Notes under the pieces: model-generated
The model's input: the letters and a program-made list of their open reading frames with translations, nothing else
The model's database searches: none
What the model was told of the DNA's origin: nothing
NCBI RefSeq assembly: GCF_020509005.1
Contig: NC_063012.1
Span: 10,230,001 to 10,294,000 of the forward strand
Direction of reading: 5' to 3'
DNA length: 64,000 nucleotides
From: Fulvia fulva
Taxonomy: Eukaryota > Ascomycota > Dothideomycetes > Mycosphaerellales > Mycosphaerellaceae
Shown: positions 37,660-48,004 of the stretch, one piece after another
Layout of the letters: each line of letters begins with the position of its first letter
Position numbering within the stretch: the first letter of the stretch is position 1
Made by a program: the position numbers and the translations under genes

Positions 37660-40600
37660 AAGGTTAGGTATTATTATAGGCTCTATAGGTTTTACTCGAG
37701 TATCGGTACTACTACCGGTACTATCGTAGAGCTAAGGGTAGTAGGTAATACCGGAGTCCTTAGTTAAGGTAGTAGGCTTTCCCGTAACCTAGTTAGTATA
37801 GCGGTATATAGTAAATATATACTAAGTAGATTCTATTAGAGGTATAGCTCGAGACAACTTATTCGTAACGGTGTTACTATTAACCCTAATCGTATTAAGC
37901 CCGAGGACCTTATTACTTAGGAGGACCTAATTAGATAGAGCTACGGAGCCTATAGGCGTAGATAACTCCGGCCGGTTATAGTAAAAATCTATAATAGCGG
38001 CGGCCGCGTATTTAAATATATTCTTAGCCGGTTACTAGGTCTTACTATCCTCCTTATTCTAATATCTAAGCTATTTCACCTTATACTAAGTGTCTACTTT
38101 ACGCTTCTACCCCTTCTTTACTTTACCTACTTACTTACGGGTATATATATCTAAGATCTTCTCTACCTTATATATATATAGGTGTTACGACTATATTAGC
38201 GACTACATCGGCTTCTATAGTGTCGGGCTCGATAGTTATCGGCGGTAGTAGTACTAGATACTAGCCTTCGAGTAGTAGGAAGTCGGGATAATCGGCTCGC
38301 TAAAGGAACGAAGTATAAAAGTAGTTGTCGAGTCCTACTATAGCGTCCGATAATCTTAGTTTATATAAGAGCTTGGCTAGTATAACCTCTATAATCTAGT
38401 ACGGGCTAGCGTATCTTCTATCGAGCTTCTTAGAAGGTCGAGTCGTACGGATGTTCTTAGTACTTAGGTATACCTAGTCGCCTACTTTATAGTCTAGCGG
38501 GATACTTTAGTAGCGGTTTACTACTTTAGCTTAGAGAGCTTATAATATCTATATGTTTTCTTAAAGATACTTATAAAGGTCGTAAATCCGGCGTATAAAG
38601 GCTTTAGCCGATCGCGTATCTAGTCGCTAGAGAGTAGTTAGTCCTCTCTCTTTTCTAGCGCTTAGGTCTACGCGCTCTATAAACTTAGGGTTGTAGCCTA
38701 AAGTAGCGTAGAATAGCGACATACTAGTAGTTTTAGAAAGGTAGTTATTGATCGCGAACTGAGCTAGACAAAGCTATTCTACCTAGTTATCTTATACCTC
38801 CTTAGTAAATATACGGAGATACTATTCTATTACTTAGTTAGTACGTTCCGACTGTCTATTAGTTTCTAGATAGTATAAAGAACTTAGCTTACGACTTATA
38901 CAAAGTATCTTACAAAGTTTCTTCTAGAAGGTAGTAACCTATTATTTCCCGCGGTCTAAAGTAATAGTGTTAGGAAATCCGCGTCGGGAGAATATATACT
39001 TAAGGAAAAGTCTTGCCGTATTCTATATAGTTATCGCTCCGATCGGAATCAGCTCGACTTCCTTCGTTAGCCTATCTATTACGGTTATAATGTTATTATA
39101 GGTTATACTATCGAGGGTACTATTAGGAAGTCCGACTACGAAGTCTACCGCGATATACCTCTAAGGTCGGTCCGGTACTAAAAGTAGGTATAATAATCTA
39201 GGTAGCTAGGAGTATAGAGATTTCGTCGTACGGTATATACGGTAATTCGCGGTATATCTACGTACTAATCTTACTAAGCTAGGCTAATAGAATTCTCGTG
39301 CTACGAGTTTATAGGTTCGAGCTCGTCCTAGATATCCTACTACTAGAGCGTTATAATTCATTCTAATAAGCCGAGTCCGTAGGGCCTAGTTATTAGGTAC
39401 CTATAGGCTCTAACTATCGTACTAGTTTCGTATATATAATATGTTACTATCTACCTTATAGTGCGCGGGGGTATCTTCGCCTTCTATAAGAGTAGAGGGA
39501 TAGTACTATCTTTCCGTAGTATCTTAATTACCGCCTTAAGTTCTTAGTCTAGGGCGTAAGTAGTCGTTATACGGTACTCGAGTTTAGCTTCGACTTCGGC
39601 TTTATTCGTAGTCTATACTTCCTAAGCTAGTACTAGCTATGTTTATAGTACCTGTTCTAGTTCTAGAATAAACTCGATTGCTTTAGGATTTAGGGGAGTC
39701 GTCTCTTCTTTAATAGTAGCTCGTATAGAGTCGATCTTTAGAAATCGCTCTAGCGGAAGTAATGTCTAATACTAGTGCTGATTTCTCGGATCGTCTACTC
39801 CCTACGGAAGGTCCTAGCTACGTCTCGTTAGGCTATCTAGCTTCGTTCCTTATATACCTAGGCGGTATATAATCTAGAAGTTAAATTATAATAGAAATTC
39901 TACCTATCGCGCTTATCGGCGATTTAGCTACTTCGTAGTTATAAAATATTCGAGGTTCTTATAGTCTATAAACACTTTAACTAGATCGCCGTCCTCGTCT
40001 ACTTCGTAAGTAAGCTCCGGGCGCTACTCTTCGAATACTTTAATAATCGCGAGGAGTTCCTTATCGTAGATCTCGTAATTATACTCCTAGGGGCTTAGCT
40101 TCTTCGAATAGAAAGCTATAGGATATAACACTCCCTACTCGTCGTATTATAAGAGCACACCTATATTAATAAAGTCTAAGGAGTTAGTCTCGACGATAGT
40201 CTACCTACCTAGTATATAGTATACTAGTATACCCGCCTTACTAAACGCTACTTTTAACGCCTCGAATACCCTCTAGTAATTATTAGTCTAGTTGATTCTA
40301 CGGTTCTTATGATTACTAGGCCTATCTGACTTCGTTAGGTTAGTTAATAGGGATGTAATACGAGAGAAGGCCTCGATAAACCTACGGTAGAAGTTCGTAA
40401 ATCCTAGGAAGGCTTAGATATCCTTAAGATTAGTTAGTACTTCCTAGGTCTATATACATTCTAATTTCTCCGGGTCTATCTCGATGCCCTAGGGTATAAT
40501 AATAAGGCCTAGATATTTTATACGTTCCTAGTAGAACTCGGACTTATCGATATTAATAGTAAGCCCGGTATCTCGTAGCTTAATTAATACCTTTCGTACG

Positions 40601-43600
40601 TATTCGACGTATTCCTCTAGAGTGTCGCTAAAGATAAGGACGTTATCTAGATATACTAACATAAAGTTATCTAGATATTCCTATAGAACCTTATTAATAT
40701 ATAACTAAAAGGTTACGGGTCCGTTATAGAGGCCGAACGGTAATACGAGGCATTCGTATATACCGTAGCGTGTTACAAAAGCTATTAGCTACTCGTGCCC
40801 TTCCGCGATACGTAACTTATTAAAGGCTACTATAATATCTAGTTTCGTAAAGTACTTCTTTCCGTATATACGGTTAAGCGTTCCCTATATTAATAGAATA
40901 GGATAGCGATTCTTAATAGTAATAGCGTTTAGCCTACGGTAGTTAATATATACTCGAAGCCCTCCTCTAGGCTTTCTTACTACTAATACCGGTGCCGGTG
41001 ACTAGCTTATTTTCTAACCGGCCTTACGTACCTTACCTTCTAAAGTCTATTCGAGTAACTTTTTCTTAACGGCTTTATTCTCCTTCTCGGCTAGTCCGTA
41101 TAGCTTTCGATATAGCGGTTCTTAAGGTCTACCGGGTTTGATATAAATCTCGTAGTCGATACCTAGTCGGTAAGGTAGGAGTCCCTCGTAATCCTTTACT
41201 AAGAAAGTATCTATAATGTCGTAGTATATAGGCGGGAGCTTCTCTTTAGGATTGTAGTTGAACTGCTTATTTAAGAACTGATCTAGGTCATTAGCTACTA
41301 TCGCGCTTAGTTTAAGGCTATTATCGTTATTATCGTTATCCTCGCGCCCCGTAGGTAAAATATAGAAGTACTCGGCCCTAGGCCGGTACGCGTATATCTC
41401 CTATACGCGCTACGAGACTTCCTAGTAATCCACCTCTTTATCTACCTCTAGAGCGGATATATTTAGCTCCGCCCCTCCGGCTATAAATCCTACTAATTTG
41501 CTAGTAAAGGGCTTTAGTCTATATTTCGTTTACTAGGTTCTACCGATATAGTTTAGAGATTATACTATTATCGATGTCTTATTATATAGATAGTAACTAA
41601 AGTAGTAGTTAGATCTAAACGCTACCTCGCTAGTTTCCTAGAAGATATTCAGGTTATACGCGGAGAGCTATAGTAGTCTAAAGACAATTTTATATTCGAG
41701 GTCGGTAACGTAATATAGTATTCGCTCGTAATAACCGCCGATAACCACGTCTATAAGGGCTGTATATATAATCTAACGCGCTATAGCCGATCTATCTCCT
41801 AGTATTAATCGTCTGTTCTTCGTTAAAGGGATTAAGGGGGTTATATATTTACGTATAAATTTCTAATTAGGAAAGAGAGAGGTAGAGGTAGAATCTATAA
41901 GGCCTCGAGCCTTTCTATATTATATTATTACGGGTAATACTATATAAGGGTGTATAGCTAGCTATTACTTATCTAGTACGTATACTAATATCTTAAGCTC
42001 CTTACTATACTCCGTCTCTTACATTCTATATCTCTTAATCTTATACTCTTTCTATCTTAGAAAGTTTAGTTACTAACCGCTATCTACTACGCTTAGGTAG
42101 CGGTCGTACTATTTCCCTATTACTATAGGTCGGTAGTAAGGGAGCTAAGGTTCGGGTTAGCGTTCGCGTTGTTTCGTAGACGTAGAGGGCGGTAGTCGCC
42201 GTCGTAACTATATATCGGGTATTCGGGGTTCGTTAATACGTACGAGCCTATACGGTAGCGGTAGTACTTACCCTACTTCTTAAGGTCCTCCCGCTACTTA
42301 CGGTTTAATAAAGGCAGGTTCTATAAGTAAACCGGTAGGTCCTCCTTCTTCTTCGTACCTACGTATTATAGTAGTCGCTAGACGACTATAGCGGTCGTAC
42401 TAATAGCTACGGCGCCTACGGTATTACTACCGCCCTATACGCCGTTATTATTCGAATTAGGGTTGCTACGTAGGCGCTCCTTCTATAGATATAGTCGGTC
42501 GGTCTCGTAGAAGCTCTTATCTAGTACCGTATATTCCTTAATAATATCCTATATATTGTATAAGCGTCTATCTACTTCCCTATCGCCGAAAGTCTTAATA
42601 AAGTACTTACGGTTTAGGCGGTTACGAAATAGTATTAGCTTAGTCTCGTCGGTCTACTCTATCTAAGCACGTAGCTTCGAGTAGCGAGCGTAGAAGGTAA
42701 TAAAGGTCTCGCTCTACTCCTACTTATAGGTAGCGATGTTAACTATAGCCTTAGTTCCTTCGTTACGGGTGCCGTACTAGCGCGTTATCTAATCTAGTAG
42801 TTCTTTACTAGTCTTGAACTCGTTAAATAATCGTTATCTAGGTACGGGGATCCTTAGCTTAATACTTCTCTTAGGGTCACCCTATATCTATCTATATATA
42901 AAACGTAGGCCGTCTACCTCGGAGCGGAAAGTAGTTATAGTTAGCTTAAGAAGTACGCTACTATACTAACTGTCGAAGTTAGGGTCGTTATTGTTCTTAA
43001 AGTACTTCGGGTTAGGTACGCCCTTACTAACCTCGATACCGCGTATTAGGGTACGGTTAATAGTAAATAGGCGTTCTAAAAGTTCGGTTAGGGGAGTCTA
43101 TATACGGGTATTACGCGCTCGAGAGTCGCGAACGTTATTATTATTAGGTCGTAGACGGTTTCTATTACTATTACGTCCTCGGTTGTTATTACTATTGCCG
43201 TTATTATCGTTACTACCGCCTCCGCCGCCGCCTCTACTAGTAGCTTTACGATACTTACGTATTAGCTACTCGAGTAAAGTCTCGCGCGGAGGTAAATAGG
43301 AGGGTCGGCGACTAGAGCGGCCTCTATTCTATATAGTGTCTTTAGTAGCTTAGAGTCGAGTCTTTAGATCTTTAACCTCCTTCTATAGAGCCTAGTTCTT
43401 AGCTTCGGTATCCTATACCTTCTTCTTCTCCTCTTATAACTTTACTAGGTCGTAATCCTTCTTACTCTTTAGGTCTACGGCTATCTTCTATATTATAGCC
43501 TCCTCGCTTCGTAGTATCTTATAGATACGGTTATACTCGGTATATAGCGTAGTATACTAGGTGTTCTAGAGGTTATTAGCTCGCTCTATTATATCGAGTT

Positions 43601-43930
43601 GTCTACCTTTAGTAATCGCTATATTTACTACCTATAGTACGAAGTCGTAGGTAGTCTTCGGGTACTAGGATACGAGGGTCGTAAGTTTGTCTCGTATAAT
43701 ATTCTAGTATTCAGATATAAGAATGTGCTCTACCTTATCGAGTAATAGATATACCTCGTCTAGGTCGCCGCCTAGGTTCTCTTCGAGCTTAAACTCGAAC
43801 AGTTCTATAAAGTTAATCTTACTACCTTCTTCTCGCTCGAAGGCTTTCTAGTAAGCTTTATTAATTTCCTATTATAGCGCGACACCGGTACCTACTATAA
43901 CCCGCCGGTTATCGTCCTGTCTCTAACTCC
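37660..43930 (-). pseudogene. Chromovirus B copy 2 gag-pol (dead)
   Basis: Mirror image of the copy 1 frame: Gag about 43,900-42,000, reverse transcriptase about 40,890-40,400 (YLDN box near 40,650), integrase about 39,300-38,350, chromodomain about 38,170-38,020. The same stops recur. The plus-strand frame 42,991-43,299 is an antisense shadow of Gag. Confidence 0.85.
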
Positions 43931-44269
43931 GAGGAAAAGAGGAGAGGTCGGGGAAAAGAGATATACGCTACTTACCTTTGCCCTTAGGCTTTAGTAGCGG
44001 TAGTATACCGCCGTTTGTCTATAAAGTTATATTGTCTAGGTTCGGGGGAGGCGTAACGAGGCCTATTTCCTAACTGTCTACGAGCGCGCGACTACCTACT
44101 AATAATATTACCGCGTTACGTTCTCTAGGTATTTACGCGCTATACGCCTTACCGTATTCTATATTCTAATACGACTCTACGCGTTCTTCGAGTTCTATAG
44201 TTCTGTCTATTCCTATTATTACGCGTCCCTTACCTCGATCCGCGATCTAGGTAAGGTAGTAGAATAAAC

Positions 44270-44453
44270 TATAAGGGCGCGCGTACTATAGGGTCCGAAT
44301 AAGAGAGTTATTATTCTACGAAGCTACGAAAGAGGAGCGTAAGGCGCGGCGAAGTTATAAAGTAAAGCTAAGCCGCGCTAACCCGATACGGAAGGTCCGC
44401 GGTTTACCCGGGCCGACGTAGCTATAGTAAGGGGTCGCGGGCTACCCGTAATA
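44270..44453 (-). repeat. Chromovirus B copy 2, 5' LTR
   Basis: 184 bp partner of 37,213-37,396, followed by TAAGT. Confidence 0.92.
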
Positions 44454-44714
44454 TAAGTAGGCTCTATTAGCCCGTTACTTAGTTAGTAAGGATCTATATA
44501 CTTCTAGATATATAAAGACTTTACGTAGAGCTCTAGCTAACGGTTAAACTTATCCTATTAGTTATAGCTCTTTATAACTATAGTACTCTAAGGTAGGGTA
44601 CCGGTAGTTACTACGGTCTCGGTAGTAGCTATAACTACGAATAGGTTATAAGTAGGCTAGTAAAATTTCTACGCGGGTTTACTAGGCCTAGGGGGTACTA
44701 CTATACTAGCTATA
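44454..44714 (-). pseudogene. Gag-like pseudogene D, N-terminal part
   Basis: On the minus strand this reads a Gag-type frame including DKFNR.LELYVKSLYI and ending GLIEPT at the edge of chromovirus B copy 2. After removal of one ACTTA it joins in frame to LTFKEI at 19,353, the start of the larger Gag part on the opposite strand. The Fot1-type element at 44,715 cuts its other side. The stop codons seen are of the RIP type. Confidence 0.6.
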
Positions 44715-45847
44715 ACGTACTTTACTACCGAGCGGGCTATACTACCGAGTAGGCTACTTTGACTAAGAACTATACTACTTCTACTTTAATTACGATAGTA
44801 TCTTAACACGACGACATCCTATAGAATCGTTACTAGGAGGACAATTCCTCTTTAGATTCTTCGCTATCTAGCGAGTCTACTTAATAGGTACGTACGTTAT
44901 GCCCCGACTCGCTATATCGCTTATAGCGTCGTAGCCTTAGTACTAGCCGAACACTATCTAGCGACTCTCTACTCACTTCCTACCTCCTAGTATCCTCTAG
45001 AGGTATCAATTGCGACGCCCTATCGAAGGTTAGAGACCCTCTAGACTGAATGTACTTACGCTTTCGTACTTTCTGCTATATAAGGGCCTCGTTAAACTTA
45101 CGTAGCTTACTAATCTCGCTTCGTATAAAAGCTATCTAATACGCTATCTCTCTACTCCCTCTCTATTACCCTATTAAACGACCTTCCTCTTTCTACTACG
45201 CCTTTCTAAACCCGTAACGACGCTCTAAGACGTAATAATACCTATTATAAACCCTATCTCGTTAAAGCTATAGGTGTCCTAGTTAAGGATACTATACTTC
45301 TCCTTTACATTACGTATAAGTAAGAACTACTTCTCGATAACGTCTAGATCTTCTATTAGGGCTCGCTAACGATCGTATCTACGTGTTATACGAACCTTTA
45401 GCTCACGATACCGCCTAATAAACCTGTCTATCTAATTAAGACTAGCGGGCTTAAGACCCTTCTCTTATAGTAATAAATCGGCTATTACTTATATACTAGC
45501 CTTTAATAGCGAGAAACCTCTAAGATCTAGCTCGAGTATATACTCAAGTATTACCCTCTCTTCTAGCTCTATAAGCTTCTTCGAATTAGGCTCGTAGTTA
45601 CCCCGAGGAGGTCGTCTATTTAATCGATACCCTAGTATAGTTCGAGACGCGTCGTATACCTTTATAGTAAGTCGATTCGTGATGATCGTATCGCGTTTCG
45701 TAGCCTAGATAGCTAAGGTCAGTTTAGCCTCGTTTAAAGACAATATACGCTATAATAGTAGTTATATAGCTATATCTATAGAAGTAGTACAGTTCTTAGC
45801 AAAAGTGGCCCGCTCGGTAGTATAGCCCGCTCGGTAGTAAAGTACGT
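44715..45847 (-). mobile_element. Deleted Fot1/pogo-type transposon, copy 1
   Basis: 1133 bp bounded by TA at 44,713-44,714 and 45,848-45,849, with terminal inverted repeats of about 64 bp that hold two copies of CCGAGCGGGC (RIP-altered). It is a full inverted copy of 46,009-47,141 and has exactly the same length, so both share one internal deletion. Confidence 0.85.
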
Positions 45848-46008
45848 TAGTAGTAGTATTATAATAATATAAACTCTACTTTAGGGCTTCCTTATTATAG
45901 CGAACGTTAGTAAGCGCTAACCGGGCTTATAACTATTACGTTAGAAGTATAGGAAGTTATTGTACGGGCTTATATAGGGTGTTTTAAAAGTAGAGTATAT
46001 ATTATATA
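45848..46008. other. Spacer between the two Fot1-type copies
   Basis: 161 bp. Its ends form an imperfect inverted repeat (TATAATAATATAAACTCTAC near 45,861 against GTAGAGTATATATTATA near 45,992), so it may be a small AT-rich foldback element. No coding content. Confidence 0.4.
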
Positions 46009-47141
46009 ACGTGCTTTACTACCGAGCGGGCTATACTACCGAGCGGGCCACTTTTACTAAGAACTGTACTACTTCTATAGATATAGCTATATAACTACTA
46101 TTATAGCGTATATTGTCTTTAAACGAGGCCAAACTGACCTTAGCTGTCTAGGCTACGAAACGCGACGCGATAATCACGAATCGACTTACTATAAAGGTAT
46201 ACGACGCGTCTCGAACTATACTAGGGTATCGATTGAATAGACGACCCTCTCGGGGTAACTACGAGCCTAATTCGAAGAAGCTTATAGAGCTAGAAGAGAG
46301 GGTGATACTTAAGTATATACTCGAGCTAGATCTTAGAGATTTCCCGCTATTAAAGGCTAGTATACGAGCAATGGCCGATTCATTACTATAAGAGAAGGGT
46401 CTTAAGCCCGCTAGTCTCAATTAGACAGATAGGTTTATTAGGCGGTATCGTGAGCTAAAGGTTCGTATAACACGTAGATATGATCGTTAGCGAGCCCTAA
46501 TAGAAGATCTAGACGTTATCGAGAAGTGGTTCTTACTTATACGTAATATAAAGGAGAAGTATAGCATCCTTAACTAGGACACCTACAACTTCGACGAGAC
46601 AGGGTTTATAATAGGTATTATTACGTCTTAGAGCGTCGTTACGGGTTTAGAAAGGCGTAGTAGAAAGAGGAAGGTCGTTTAATAGGGCAACAGAGAGGGA
46701 GTAGAGAGATAGCGCATTAGATAGCTCTTATACGAAGCGAGATCAGTGAGCTACGTAAGTCTAACGAGGCCCTTATATAGCGGAAAGCACGAAAGCGTAA
46801 GTACATTCAGTCTAGAGGGTCTCTAACCTTCGATAAGGCGTCGTAATTGATACCTCTAGAGGATACTAGGAGGCAGGAAGTGAGTAGAGAGTCGCTAGAT
46901 AGTGTTCGGCCAGCACTAAGGCTACGACGCTATAAGCGATGTGGCGAGTCGGGGCATAACGTACGCACCTGTCAAGTAGACTCGCTAGATAGCGAAGAAT
47001 CTGAAGAGGAATTGTCCTCCTAGTAACGATTCTGTAGGATGTCGTCGTGTTAAGATACCGTCGCAATTAAAGTGGAAGTGGTACAGTTCTTGGCAAAAGT
47101 GGCCCGCTCGGCAGTGTGGCCCGCTCGGTGGTGAAGCACGT
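46009..47141 (+). mobile_element. Deleted Fot1/pogo-type transposon, copy 2
   Basis: 1133 bp between TA dinucleotides (46,007-46,008 and 47,142-47,143) with terminal inverted repeats of about 64 bp beginning ACGTGCTT. The right end is nearly free of RIP, and its repeat reads CCGCTCGG..GTGTGGCCCGCTCGG. This is the last repeat before normal gene-bearing DNA. Confidence 0.88.
46090..47023 (+). pseudogene. Fot1/pogo transposase, internally deleted
   Basis: The frame shows an N-terminal region compatible with a helix-turn-helix/CENP-B-type DNA-binding part, then YNFDETGFIIG (about 46,587-46,619), the hallmark first Asp of pogo/Fot1 DDE transposases, and a basic KRKV..QGNRE segment near 46,670-46,695. 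It then jumps to the C-terminal tail: RKARKRKYIQSRGSLTF (about 46,778) and a zinc knuckle CGESGHNVRTC (about 46,939-46,971). The middle of the catalytic domain with the second and third acidic residues is missing, so the product cannot be a transposase. RIP stops are also present. Confidence 0.8.
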
Positions 47142-48004
47142 TATGTCTATCTAGAATAGACAAGTGTTGCTCTTGAAGAGGCTGCAGGTGACTAATCAGT
47201 CACCTGATTCTTGGCGTACGTGGCCTCAAGTTTTGATGATAATGGGCTGTTGCCCATGTGCACGCTCGGATCGCGACACCCACCTGCAATACCATCACGA
47301 CACCCATATCGCCTGCACAGATCTACAACAAAGAAAACCGTCAGACGGGGTTGACCCAGACTCTCTGCTTGCTCGGGTGATCATCGTCCCATTCGCGTCA
47401 CGGAAGATGTTAAGCACATGACAATCTCGCACTAGCGTCAAACATTATTACAGACTTCATCCACGGTCCACCCTCCCTGCAGCTTGCAGCGACTACAAAA
47501 AAGAACCTTTTTCCTCTCTCCGGATGAGATGGCAAGGGTCTTTTGAACTAGGCTAAAGTCATCCTGCCATCTCCACCCCACTCCGCCGCGCCGCATGTAA
47601 GCAACAAGTCATCACATCTGGAGTACATCTGCATTTGCACCTATCGGGTCTTCCGCGTTGTTGGGGATAACACACAAAGGCTGAAGCGCGTCCGCCTCGA
47701 TTTCGCGATAATTTGTGCCGGTAAACTTGAGCCTCCGCAATAGCAGCCGCTGACCCTGGGGCGTTCGCTGCAACGTCGCGAAACTCCGCATCGCTAGCTG
47801 CCAACCCTGACTCCCGCCAAAACGTGGCAAGCCTCATCGGTGCTGCCCATGTTTGCTCGGCACAAATTTATGGCTCCTTGTTGTACATATGAGGCTGGAA
47901 TGAAGAGCATGAGACGAGCTACATGAGTGCCAAGAGCACGAAATTTGGATCAAGCGGCTTTACGCTGATCTGCCATTTCTACTCTGCTGACAGTAAGGTC
48001 AAGA
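47142..48004. other. Repeat-to-gene boundary, no recognisable gene
   Basis: Composition changes abruptly to normal CA/TG content. Minus-strand frames at 47,559-47,837 (from MRLATFWRESGL) and 47,612-47,830 overlap in different phases. Neither resembles a family I know and neither shows clear splice partners. Part of the stretch is presumably 3' UTR of the AT-hook gene. Confidence 0.5.

Larger units (their letters stand above)
37213..44453 (-). mobile_element. Chromovirus B, copy 2
   Basis: 7241-bp inverted copy of 12,119-19,346 with 184-bp LTRs at 37,213-37,396 and 44,270-44,453. In its own orientation the 5' flank is ACTTA (TAAGT at 44,454-44,458) and the 3' flank AAGAT (ATCTT at 37,208-37,212), the reverse of copy 1. 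Both copies are almost identical even at mutated positions, as seen in the antisense 102-codon frames at 13,273 and 42,991, which differ by one residue. Confidence 0.92.

Noticed and set aside
1..47141. CRISPR-like or satellite array in the repeat block
   Set aside because: Repeats are LTRs, LINE copies and inverted transposons; no short regularly spaced repeats were seen.
47164..47421. 85-codon plus-strand frame just after the last transposon
   Set aside because: No recognisable motif, no splice context and no plausible neighbour; left as intergenic.
47559..47837. Minus-strand frame starting MRLATFWRESGL, first thought to be ATP synthase epsilon (ATP15)
   Set aside because: The WRESGL start is similar, but the following conserved YNRYLAVAARVVR-type segment is absent, and a second open frame overlaps it in another phase.
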